Origin: DUPU01 sp050952465
Lineage (GTDB): Bacteria; Bacillota; Dehalobacteriia; Dehalobacteriales; Dehalobacteriaceae
NCBI GenBank assembly: GCA_050952465.1
Contig: JBMNKZ010000002.1
Coordinates: 186,001 to 250,000 of the forward strand
Length of the DNA stretch: 64,000 nt
Reading direction: 5' to 3'
Of the stretch, positions 1 through 7,772 are shown one piece after another (position 1 is the stretch's first letter; each line of letters starts with the position of its first letter). The translations under genes were made by a program, and so were the position numbers. The notes below the pieces were generated by a model. The model ran no database searches. It saw only the letters and a list, made by a program, of their open reading frames with translations, and was not told where the DNA came from.

Positions 1-447
1 ATCAAATTCTTCCATTTTCTCAAATACCAAACGGGTAAACAATTGCCGGAGTTCATCATTAACAACACAATGCTTTAATGCCTCGGCACAAATAGTCAAA
101 AAATCCTGCATCCCTAAAAACATGCGCCGAAAAATGAAATCATCTTTTAAAATCCCGCTGTCTACCGTAAAGTCTATTGCTTTTCGCGGCTGGGGCGGAA
201 GGGGTATTTGAAAAATGGCCAATTGCCTTTCAATCTCAGAAGTCTGTTTTCCTAGAACTTTCACCATTTTTTTGATGATTTTACGTAAATCCGGGTCATG
301 AGCTAAATTTTGAAACATCTCAAGGCTATCATTTCAATCATATCGGGCTACCAGGTTATCCCATAGGGTATAGGCTTCTCCCGCACACAAGACCGGTTTT
401 TTAGCTGTGTCAGATGGCCCAATATGAAAATCGCCAATTTGCACCAT
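1..447 (-). pseudogene. DUF3231/CotF-like protein, interrupted by an in-frame stop, cut by window edge
   Basis: Read on the minus strand from ATG at 447, this is a paralogue of the neighbouring gene at 457-969. Shared motifs include LWDNLV.RYD, the central Pro-rich PLPPQPRK, and an ending resembling NDELRQLF. Codon 38 is TGA (336-334), where the paralogue has Ile in RYDII; the frame is open from there to position 1, so the C-terminus lies outside the window. The family is small, helical and ferritin-like, known mostly from spore formers and related to spore coat protein CotF; its molecular role is unknown. A point nonsense mutation is the simplest reading. A UGG-to-UGA change or a sequence error would look the same. 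Confidence 0.6.
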
Positions 448-456
448 AGATATTCC

Positions 457-969
457 TCATTTCTTTATTTCTAGGGGAGGGTTTCTTAACCATCCTTTTT
501 GTTTTCCGTATTTACATATTTCATCATAGGATGCCAGCTCTTCTTTGAGAAACTGCAGAAATAATTTCCTAAGATCATCATTATATACCATTCCTTTTAT
601 AGTCCTTATCAAATTTTCAACGAACGATTGTATCCCTGTAAATAGTTTTCGAAATACAAATTCGTCTTGAATAATATTCCCATATATTTTGAAGTTAACA
701 CTTTTGGGCGGCCGGTCAGGAAGGGGTAAATGATACTTATTCATTTCTCTTTCTAATATATTAACCTGTTTTTCCAAAATATCCATGAGACCTTTTCTCA
801 ATATAATTTTAAAATCCTCATCGTGTACTGCATTAAGATATATTTGCGTGGACTGAATAATATCATAGCGGGATACAAGATTATCCCACAATAAATAAAC
901 CTCTCCGCTATATATACTTGGAGGTACGGCCGACTGTGCCCAGCCCAAATGAAAATCTTTAATTTGCAT
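457..969 (-). CDS. DUF3231/CotF-like hypothetical protein
   Basis: The product is a 170-residue, probably all-helical protein. It carries LWDNLVSRYD near the N-terminus, a Pro-rich PLPDRPPKS hinge at mid-length, and a C-terminal YGKQKGWLRNPP motif typical of CotF/DUF3231-type spore-associated proteins. The start at 969 is supported by a GGAGG just upstream (GGAGGCGAATGTA-ATG). It lies directly upstream of a damaged paralogue (1-447) in the same orientation, so this is a tandem duplication in which one copy has lost its frame. No signal peptide or membrane segment is visible. A spore coat or spore-related role is inferred from the family only. Confidence 0.6.
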   Translation of the reverse strand: MQIKDFHLGWAQSAVPPSIYSGEVYLLWDNLVSRYDIIQSTQIYLNAVHDEDFKIILRKGLMDILEKQVNILEREMNKYHLPLPDRPPKSVNFKIYGNIIQDEFVFRKLFTGIQSFVENLIRTIKGMVYNDDLRKLFLQFLKEELASYDEICKYGKQKGWLRNPPLEIKK

Positions 970-1112
970 TACATTCGCCTCCCTAATGGCTCATTTATTC
1001 CTCTGGGGCTGAATTTATAATTATTATTCCTAACTATGTAAATATTTATGTGACAACAAAAACCAGCCAGGCTACCTGGGTGAGAGCCCATTCCGGCTTA
1101 TTCCTATTGCTG

Positions 1113-1144
1113 GTTTCAATCCACGCACCCGTAGAAGGAGCGAC
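1113..1144 (-). repeat. Solitary type I-C-like CRISPR repeat
   Basis: This 32-base segment begins GTTTCAATCCACGCACCC and ends GGAGCGAC on the plus strand. That is the reverse complement of the familiar type I-C repeat form that starts GTCGC and ends GGATTGAAAC. Only one copy is present, 47 bases before the first repeat of the other array and in the opposite sense. It is best read as the relic of a second, oppositely oriented array. Positions 970-1112 contain no gene; 1062-1112 includes a small hairpin (CCAGG-cta-CCTGG). Confidence 0.6.
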
Positions 1145-1191
1145 TTCCGTCCCTAAAATGAGGAAGCATGACTAGAAACTTTAGCTATACG

Positions 1192-2714
1192 CTTTCAGTC
1201 CCTTATTATTAAGGATTAGCAGTGAAACGTGCTACCGGAAGTTGGGTAGCACTAATCCTCTCTAAAATCTTTCAGTCCCTTATTATTAAGGATTAGCAGT
1301 GAAACTGGCTAAAGAAAATGTGCTTTTCCCGGTTGATTTATATACTTTCAGTCCCTTATTATTAAGGATTAGCAGTGAAACGTGCTACCGGAAGTTGGGT
1401 AGCACTAATCCTCTCTAAAATCTTTCAGTCCCTTATTATTAAGGATTAGCAGTGAAACTGGCTAAAGAAAATGTGCTTTTCCCGGTTGATTTATATACTT
1501 TCAGTCCCTTATTATTAAGGATTAGCAGTGAAACGTGCTACCGGAAGTTGGGTAGCACTAATCCTCTCTAAAATCTTTCAGTCCCTTATTATTAAGGATT
1601 AGCAGTGAAACTGGCTAAAGAAAATGTGCTTTTCCCGGTTGATTTATATACTTTCAGTCCCTTATTATTAAGGATTAGCAGTGAAACAGTAGTCCGAGGT
1701 TTCATTGAGGAAAAAAGGTTGAGCACTTTCAGTCCCTTATTATTAAGGATTAGCAGTGAAACTTGATGACCGTTTTTGGGTGCTTATTATAGGAAAACTT
1801 TCAGTCCCTTATTATTAAGGATTAGCAGTGAAACTATGGCTTCACTCGGGTATATGTTGCCATATATTGGATCTTTCAGTCCCTTATTATTAAGGATTAG
1901 CAGTGAAACTATGGCTTCACTCGGGTATATGTTGCCATATATTGGATCTTTCAGTCCCTTATTATTAAGGATTAGCAGTGAAACCAAGTGGACGTGGAAT
2001 ACCGGACCAGGCCGGTGGTTTTTCCTTTCAGTCCCTTATTATTAAGGATTAGCAGTGAAACTTTATCAAGTGTTTCTGTTATCCATTCTTGAATTTGTTC
2101 TTTCAGTCCCTTATTATTAAGGATTAGCAGTGAAACTCCAGCCTCTTGGTGAGCCCCTCGTCGATGTTCTTTCTTTCAGTCCCTTATTATTAAGGATTAG
2201 CAGTGAAACGTCCATCAACCTTCTTTCAGCACCATAAATACGTTCTTTCAGTCCCTTATTATTAAGGATTAGCAGTGAAACTTCTTCGTCGACTTCATGA
2301 AGAATGGTGATTTTGTCGCTTTCAGTCCCTTATTATTAAGGATTAGCAGTGAAACCAAGCACGAAGTCGATTTCCTGTGCCGGGCTGGGCGCTTTCAGTC
2401 CCTTATTATTAAGGATTAGCAGTGAAACCAAGCACGAAGTCGATTTCCTGTGCCGGGCTGGGCGCTTTCAGTCCCTTATTATTAAGGATTAGCAGTGAAA
2501 CGCAGGATCATCATCGGCAATGCTAAAATCTCACCGCCCTTTCAGTCCCTTATTATTAAGGATTAGCAGTGAAACGCAGGTATAATCGGCGGCATCCTTG
2601 GCCTTGGCAGCGCTTTCAGTCCCTTATTATTAAGGATTAGCAGTGAAACTCTGGACGGTTACGTCCTCACCAACATCAACATGCTCCTTTCAGTCCCTTA
2701 TTATTAAGGATTAG
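1192..2714 (+). CRISPR. CRISPR array, 21 repeats (last truncated), 20 spacers, no cas genes in window
   Basis: A 37-base repeat starting CTTTCAGTCC and ending GCAGTGAAAC recurs identically 20 times from 1192 to 2649. A 21st copy at 2687-2714 keeps only its first 28 bases. Spacers are 35-40 bases. The repeat carries a short palindrome CCTTA-ttat-TAAGG, and its 3' end AGTGAAAC resembles the 8-base crRNA handle ATTGAAAC of type I/III systems. This places the leader on the left, and the degenerate terminal repeat on the right agrees. Spacers 1-6 alternate A-B-A-B-A-B. Spacers 9/10 and 16/17 are identical pairs, leaving 14 distinct spacers. The array may depend on cas genes elsewhere. Confidence 0.95.
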
Positions 2715-2838
2715 TGTGGCTTGCCTCTTTATCCCCTCCTAAAATGGAGGATATTTTTCAAATTAAACCAACTAAATTATTTTTCTTATGCCCCTGCATT
2801 TTGATAAAATGTTTTCAAAATGTTTTGGGGTGATTTTT

Positions 2839-3360
2839 TTGATTGTATATCATGACTTTAATATTTCAGTTGAGGAATATGAAAACCGGAGTAAGAAAAA
2901 TGATTTTCCAACAGTTGAACAGTGCCCTCACTGTAAAAGTAGAGTAAGGTTATTTCGCCATGGTTTTTACTGGCGTAATGCCATTGATGAGAAGCAACAT
3001 AGAATACCTATATTGCGACTAAAATGCCCTTCCTGTCGGAATACACTTTCTGTTCTCCCAACCTTTCTCCTATCATACTTTCAATACACCGCAGATGTGA
3101 TCTTAGAGAAGTTAAGGGATATTTTAATTGACCATAATATTGGTAATTATCATCAACTGGTACTTTTTTACCGGAAGCGCTTTCTAAATCGATTAAACCA
3201 GATTGAAATGTTCTTCCGGGATGATGGATTTAAAGGGACCTTACCTAAAGACCCAAAAGAAAAAGCCACAAAATTGTTAAGAATGATCCTCGCTTTGGGG
3301 AAAGCCACCTTCCTAAGAAGGTACAGGGGTCATTTCTCATACAACTTTATGGCACATTAA
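2839..3360 (+). CDS. DUF6431-like zinc-finger protein of the transposon
   Basis: This roughly 173-residue protein has an N-terminal zinc-ribbon-like arrangement: CPHC, then RHGFYWRN, then CPSC followed by TLSVLPTFL. After it comes a helical stretch ending in a basic tail. This resembles the DUF6431 family and the N-terminal DNA-binding parts of some transposases. A TTG start at 2839 is preferred because GGGGTGA precedes it at good spacing and family members begin near this point; an in-frame ATG at 2788 has no comparable site. The gene precedes the transposase by about 130 bases. A role in end or target recognition is inferred from its zinc finger and its fixed neighbours. Confidence 0.55.
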   Translation: MIVYHDFNISVEEYENRSKKNDFPTVEQCPHCKSRVRLFRHGFYWRNAIDEKQHRIPILRLKCPSCRNTLSVLPTFLLSYFQYTADVILEKLRDILIDHNIGNYHQLVLFYRKRFLNRLNQIEMFFRDDGFKGTLPKDPKEKATKLLRMILALGKATFLRRYRGHFSYNFMAH

Positions 3361-3494
3361 TTGTACCATACCCCGGACCTTCAAAAAAGATTTTATTAAT
3401 TCCACAAATCTTTTGCATAGATATATTTTTTTGACCAATTTACAATAAAAATAATGGGTTAACCGGTTAACCTCCTATGTTAAGGAGGGGTTTT

Positions 3495-4742
3495 ATGACT
3501 GAGAAAGATCGAGAAAACATTGCTTTATTTCGTTACGGGATTATTGCGCCCATTTTGAATGGCCAGGTCAACAATCAAACTGAGTATTTAGCTGAAGTGT
3601 GCTCTCAAATCCACCAGGTTCCCTACTATGGTCCTAAGGAATTTGCTCCTAAGACTATTTCCTGCTGGTTGTTGGACTACCGCCGGGGAGGTTTTGACGG
3701 CCTGAAACCTAAACGACGCTCCGACCGAGGGCAGCCCCGTAAACTTAATCGGGAATTGGAAGAACATATTATTGCCCTGAGAAAAGAAGCTCGAAATCTT
3801 CCTGCCTCTGTTTTCTATGATCAGTTGGTGGAGAAAGGTGAAATTCTTTCTAAAGAAGTATCATACTCAACCATATATCGGCTTCTTAAAAATCAAGGTA
3901 TGATCGGAAGAGATCATGTCAAATCCCCGGAACGAAAACGTTTTTCCTATGATACGGTCAATACTCTTTGGCAAGGCGACATGTCTGTTGGCCCGTATCT
4001 AATTGTTAATGGTAAAAAGCTTAAAACTTTTCTCTTTGCTTTTATTGATGATTGTTCCAGGGTTATTCCTTTTGCCCAATTCTGTTACTCAGAAAAATTT
4101 GATTCTCTTAAAATAGTTTTTAAAGAAGCTTTAATCCGTAGAGGAATCCCGAAAATTGTCTATGTGGATAACGGTAAAATTTATCGTTCCGATGTTTTTC
4201 ATGTGGCCTGTGCCAGTCTCGGTATTGCCCTTACCCATACCCAGCCCTATGACGCAGCTAGCAAGGGGAAAATTGAACGTTTCTTTGGTACCGTCAAAAC
4301 CAGATTCTTTCCTTTACTTAGACAAAAATCAGCTTCATCCTTAGATGAATTAAATCAAAGGTTTTGGCGGTGGTTAGAGGAAGATTATCACCGTAAAATT
4401 CATGCCTCTTTAGGGATGACGCCTCAGGATATGTTTCTTTCTCAGGTTAGCAGGTTGCGTATGGTTGATGATCCCGCCTCTCTTGACCCTTTATTCCTAA
4501 AACGTGATTATCGCAAGGTAAAACATGACGGTACTATATCTATCGAAGCTAAGCTTTATGAAGTACCTCCAAAGTTTATTGGTCAGCGTATTGAAGTACG
4601 TTATGATGAAACCGGGGTCTATATTTACGAAGACGGTATTCTCCTGGAAAAAGCTGTTCCTGTTAATTTTTCAGATAATGCCCATGTAAAAAGGGAGCGT
4701 TCCCTCTCCTTTAGGGCTATGTCTTCTGGGAAGGAGGGATAA
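3495..4742 (+). CDS. DDE integrase-core transposase (IS481/Mu-like)
   Basis: The protein has 415 residues, with an N-terminal helix-turn-helix region (about 20-80), a linker, and an rve-type catalytic core. Candidate catalytic residues are D162 (WQGDMS), D225 (YVDNG) and E261 (GKIERFF), giving DD35E spacing. A C-terminal Mu-like beta-barrel (KLYEVPPKFIGQRIEVRYD) follows. The start at 3495 has a strong AAGGAGGGG site; an in-frame codon at 3477 is less likely. The next gene is an AAA ATPase four bases downstream, so this is a transposase-plus-ATPase element comparable in architecture to TnsB-TnsC or IstA-IstB. The enzyme should cut and join transposon ends to target DNA. Confidence 0.85.
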   Translation: MTEKDRENIALFRYGIIAPILNGQVNNQTEYLAEVCSQIHQVPYYGPKEFAPKTISCWLLDYRRGGFDGLKPKRRSDRGQPRKLNRELEEHIIALRKEARNLPASVFYDQLVEKGEILSKEVSYSTIYRLLKNQGMIGRDHVKSPERKRFSYDTVNTLWQGDMSVGPYLIVNGKKLKTFLFAFIDDCSRVIPFAQFCYSEKFDSLKIVFKEALIRRGIPKIVYVDNGKIYRSDVFHVACASLGIALTHTQPYDAASKGKIERFFGTVKTRFFPLLRQKSASSLDELNQRFWRWLEEDYHRKIHASLGMTPQDMFLSQVSRLRMVDDPASLDPLFLKRDYRKVKHDGTISIEAKLYEVPPKFIGQRIEVRYDETGVYIYEDGILLEKAVPVNFSDNAHVKRERSLSFRAMSSGKEG

Positions 4743-4745
4743 TGG

Positions 4746-5546
4746 ATGTTCCAAACTTTTTATTCATTATCCAAAATCCCTTTTTCCAAGGAGATTAAGT
4801 CAATAGATTATTTTGCTTCTACACCTTACCAGGAAATGATCGCCCGCTTAGATTATCTGAAGAAAACCCGGGGTATGGGCTTGATAGTGGGCGAACCGGG
4901 GGCTGGGAAAACATTTGCTTTAAGGAGTTTTGCCGAGTCCCTAAACCCCTCCCTTTTTAAGGTGATATATTTCCCTCTTTCTACAGGTACAGTGATGGAT
5001 TTTTACCGGGGTTTAGCTGTAGGCTTAGGGGAAGATCCAAAGTTTCGTAAGGTCGATCTTTTTCACCAAATTCAACATGCCATCCAGGTATACTTCAAAG
5101 AAAGAAAAATTACACCAGTTTTTATTTTGGATGAGATGCAGCTAGCTAAGGATATGTTTTTAAATGATTTAAATATTCTTTTTAATTTTTCCATGGATTC
5201 GGAAAATCCCTTTATTCTTATTCTTTCCGGCCTGCCTCATCTTATGGACAAGCTTTCACTAAACCATAACCGGCCTCTTTCACAACGGATTATGATGCGT
5301 TACAAGGTAGAACCATTATCTAAAGATGAAGTAAAGGGATATATCCTTCATCATCTTGAACTAGCTGGTGCTAAACACACTATTTTTTCCGATACCTCGA
5401 TTCAAGCCATTGCCTCTCTTTCTCGGGGATGGCCTAGACTGATCAATAAACTGGCTACCCATTCTCTTCTTGCTGGTTGCCAGGCAAAAAAAGATTTAAT
5501 TGACGAAGAAATAGTCCGGCTGGCGGCAACTGAATCAGGTATTTAA
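4746..5546 (+). CDS. ExeA/TniB-like AAA ATPase of the transposon
   Basis: The product has 266 residues with Walker A GEPGAGKT (residues 49-56) and Walker B FILDE (126-130). A sensor-like LILSG motif and a C-terminal helical lid (GWPRLINKLATHSLLAG) follow, typical of ExeA/TniB/TnsC-type ATPases. Such proteins bind DNA as ATP-dependent oligomers and steer a partner transposase to its target. The gene starts four bases after the transposase stop and is presumably cotranslated. A rho-independent terminator follows at 5553. No Tn7 TniQ-type target selector is seen; the zinc-finger protein at 2839 may fill that place. Confidence 0.8.
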   Translation: MFQTFYSLSKIPFSKEIKSIDYFASTPYQEMIARLDYLKKTRGMGLIVGEPGAGKTFALRSFAESLNPSLFKVIYFPLSTGTVMDFYRGLAVGLGEDPKFRKVDLFHQIQHAIQVYFKERKITPVFILDEMQLAKDMFLNDLNILFNFSMDSENPFILILSGLPHLMDKLSLNHNRPLSQRIMMRYKVEPLSKDEVKGYILHHLELAGAKHTIFSDTSIQAIASLSRGWPRLINKLATHSLLAGCQAKKDLIDEEIVRLAATESGI

Positions 5547-5552
5547 GAAACG

Positions 5553-5590
5553 ACCGGTTGGGAAAATCCCGCCGGTTTTCTCTTTATTCC
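5553..5590 (+). terminator. Terminator after the transposon ATPase gene
   Basis: The stem ACCGG...CCGGT encloses a second pairing GGG-aaaat-CCC and is followed by TTTTCTCTTT on the plus strand, seven bases after the ATPase stop codon. Confidence 0.65.
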
Positions 5591-5771
5591 GGATACCAGA
5601 ATAACGTGCAAATATGAAAAATTTTTGTTAGGTCATTTAAAGCAATTTGAAACTTTTTCACTTTGCCCCGGTTACTATGCCAATTTATTTTGCAAAAGAT
5701 ATGCTGGTTTAATTTGCAAAATCACAGTACTATCATACGGCATATTCATTTCGGCTTTCTATTTGCCCTTT

Positions 5772-7748
5772 TTAGTAAGTGACCTGAATGTTTTTAGGCA
5801 ATTCTTTGATCTGTTCTAAAGATTCGATCGGATTCCTACTAATATCTAAAGTAATCAGTTTTTCTAAATTGAACAAATCTTCTATTGTCCTTATATTATT
5901 ATCACTTAGATATAAGTACTTCATATCTTTCAGCTTAGACAATGGGCTTAGATCAGAAATATTGTTTCGCCCGGCACCTAGCCTCTCCAGCCTTATTAAA
6001 TTATCTAAGAAGCTTAGATCATCTAGATTAGTATTATTTAGACCTAGACTTTTAAGGCCTGATAATTCTCTTATTAGATGGATATTGTTAATTTTCTGAT
6101 TACTGCTTAGATCTAAATCTTCCAGTTTGCTAAGTGCCAAAAGAGGCTCAATATCTGAAATATTATTTACCCTTAAATTTAAACCTTCCAGGTTTTCCAA
6201 TTCCTTTAAGACCTCTATATCTTCAATAAAGTTTCTTCCTAAATCAAGCCATTTTAAGTTGCTAAGCTCTTCTAAAAAGTCTATGTCCCTTATGCTATTG
6301 CCTTCCAGTCTCAGCTCCTCCAGATTAATTAACGAACCTATAATCTCAATATTCTTGATTTGACTTTGGCCATGATGGGTAAAGAGATGTAATATTCTGA
6401 GGGCCTTTAGATTCTCTAAAGGAGAAATATCGGTGATTAAATTACAGGTCACATACAGTTCTTTTAAGTTAGTTAAGTTTACCAAAGCATTTAAGTTAGT
6501 AATTTGAGGGTTAAAAATATCAATACTTAAAACCTCTAACTGCTCTAATTCTTTGATAGCTCCAATGTCTTTTAATGGATTATCATCAAGGTATAATTCC
6601 CTCAAACTGGTTAAAGCCTCTATGCCATCTAATGTTTCTATTCCTTTATCTTCAAGCTGTAATACTTTAATGTCTTCAGTATATTCCTTAGTTAAGGTAT
6701 CATACTTAGTTAAGCCCAATGAGTATTTAACATGGTTTGATAAACTATTATCTGTAAATATTATTGCTTGGTCGGCTCCCATACCCCTTTCGTTTCCTTG
6801 AAAAAATAAATAACCTAAGCCTAAAACTAAGACCAGCGTTATAGTAACTACGATACTCCTAGACCACTTAAAGGTTCTATCTGGTTTCCTCGTTACTTCA
6901 TCTGGTTTATTATCATAGTTATTATCATCCCCATGATAATAAATAGCTAGCATTTTCTTGATGCTTGTCGGCCTATCCTTGGGGTTATATTGAATTGCCT
7001 TCATAATCGCTCGGTTTAGACCCTCGGAAACGGTTACAAACTCTTGGGGGGGAGTAAAACTAAAGTCCTCACCCTGGGGGTGCCTCCCGGTTAATAAATA
7101 ATAGCAAACCGCACCCAAAGCATAAATATCCGATTGTACAGAACTTTGGTGTATCCCATATTGCTCCGGTGGTGAGAATCCCTGGGATACATAGTAAGTT
7201 GTATCTGAGGATTTATCAGGTTGAAAATGTCTTGCTATGCCAAAATCAATTAATTTGATGTGGTTATCTGAGGTAAGCATGATATTGGCTGGTTTTAAGT
7301 CTCGGAATATAATGGGCGGGTCTTGATTATGTATATAATCCAACACTTCAGCTAATTCCAAAAACCACTGGGTTAAAACTTTCTCCGCAATTTGCCCTTG
7401 TTTTTTTAATACCGCTTCTAAATTCTCGCCTCTGATATAGTCCATCACCAGAAACCATTTATTTGAGCCATCGGTAAAAAAATCCCTTACCCTGGGCAGG
7501 GCATTATGGCGTAAATTAATCAGCATAGATGCTTCTTTTTTAAAATTTTCTATGGCCCGTTCTAGTCTACTTTCATCAAGGTTGGCAGTACTCATTTCCT
7601 TGATAGCTACCAATGAATTTTCCAGTTTAATGTCAGCAGCTTTATAAACAGCCCCCATTCCCCCGCGTCCTAATAAGTTCAGGACCACATACCTGCCATT
7701 TAAGAGGGTATTTTTACTGATATTACCTGTATCAAAGTTGTCCGACAC
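5772..7748 (-). CDS. Membrane Ser/Thr protein kinase with leucine-rich repeats
   Basis: This is a Hanks-type kinase followed by one membrane segment and internalin-like 22-residue leucine-rich repeats. Numbering from a possible GTG at 7757, the Gly loop GRGGMGAVYKA is at 30-40, the VAIK lysine at 53, FRDLKPAN at 151-158, DFG at 171-173, and SPPEQYG near 195-201. A transmembrane helix lies at about 300-319, with LRR units such as LYLSDNNIRTIEDL from about 345 to the end. The GTG at 7748 is preferred because AAAGGTG precedes it by seven bases. The kinase domain should be cytoplasmic and the LRRs outside, suiting a receptor kinase. It is the last gene of an operon with a pseudokinase twin and an FHA protein. 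Confidence 0.85.
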   Translation of the reverse strand: MSDNFDTGNISKNTLLNGRYVVLNLLGRGGMGAVYKAADIKLENSLVAIKEMSTANLDESRLERAIENFKKEASMLINLRHNALPRVRDFFTDGSNKWFLVMDYIRGENLEAVLKKQGQIAEKVLTQWFLELAEVLDYIHNQDPPIIFRDLKPANIMLTSDNHIKLIDFGIARHFQPDKSSDTTYYVSQGFSPPEQYGIHQSSVQSDIYALGAVCYYLLTGRHPQGEDFSFTPPQEFVTVSEGLNRAIMKAIQYNPKDRPTSIKKMLAIYYHGDDNNYDNKPDEVTRKPDRTFKWSRSIVVTITLVLVLGLGYLFFQGNERGMGADQAIIFTDNSLSNHVKYSLGLTKYDTLTKEYTEDIKVLQLEDKGIETLDGIEALTSLRELYLDDNPLKDIGAIKELEQLEVLSIDIFNPQITNLNALVNLTNLKELYVTCNLITDISPLENLKALRILHLFTHHGQSQIKNIEIIGSLINLEELRLEGNSIRDIDFLEELSNLKWLDLGRNFIEDIEVLKELENLEGLNLRVNNISDIEPLLALSKLEDLDLSSNQKINNIHLIRELSGLKSLGLNNTNLDDLSFLDNLIRLERLGAGRNNISDLSPLSKLKDMKYLYLSDNNIRTIEDLFNLEKLITLDISRNPIESLEQIKELPKNIQVTY

Positions 7749-7772
7749 ACAACCCACACCTTTACTTAATTC

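Larger units (their letters stand above)
2715..5726 (+). mobile_element. Three-gene DD35E transposon next to the CRISPR array (boundaries provisional)
   Basis: Three plus-strand genes (zinc-finger protein, integrase-fold transposase, AAA ATPase) form a compact unit. The proposed left end starts TGTGGCTTGCC exactly where the last CRISPR repeat breaks off. The proposed right end reads ...TTTTGCAAAATCACA with TGTGATTTTGC on the other strand, so both ends match TGTG..TT.GC. A 12-base element CAAATTAAACCA (2759-2770) occurs inverted at 5705-5716. A further related motif lies at about 5678-5700, as expected for multiple transposase-binding sites at Tn7/Mu-like ends. No target-site duplication was found, so the exact limits are uncertain. 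Confidence 0.55.

Noticed and set aside
334..336. Selenocysteine at the TGA in the DUF3231 gene
   Set aside because: The paralogue has Ile there, no redox Cys is nearby, and the family has no known selenoproteins.
1062..1112. Hairpin-rich stretch as a riboswitch
   Set aside because: The CCAGG-cta-CCTGG stem is short, no known aptamer core is seen and no suitable gene follows.
1776..2045. Open frames on both strands inside the array (1776-2045 plus, 1787-1987 minus)
   Set aside because: They are made of CRISPR repeats and spacers read through; the peptide repeats follow the DNA repeat and there is no real start site.
2715..5726. CRISPR-associated transposon (CAST)
   Set aside because: No Cas12k, Cascade or TniQ gene is present and the array lies outside the proposed ends, so adjacency alone does not support it.
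2710..5732. Target-site duplication flanking the transposon
   Set aside because: The bases before 2715 (GATTAG) and after 5726 (GTACTA) do not match, so none is claimed.
5625..5819. Short plus-strand frame at the transposon right end
   Set aside because: It crosses the proposed transposon end and the 3' end of the kinase gene and has no ribosome site.
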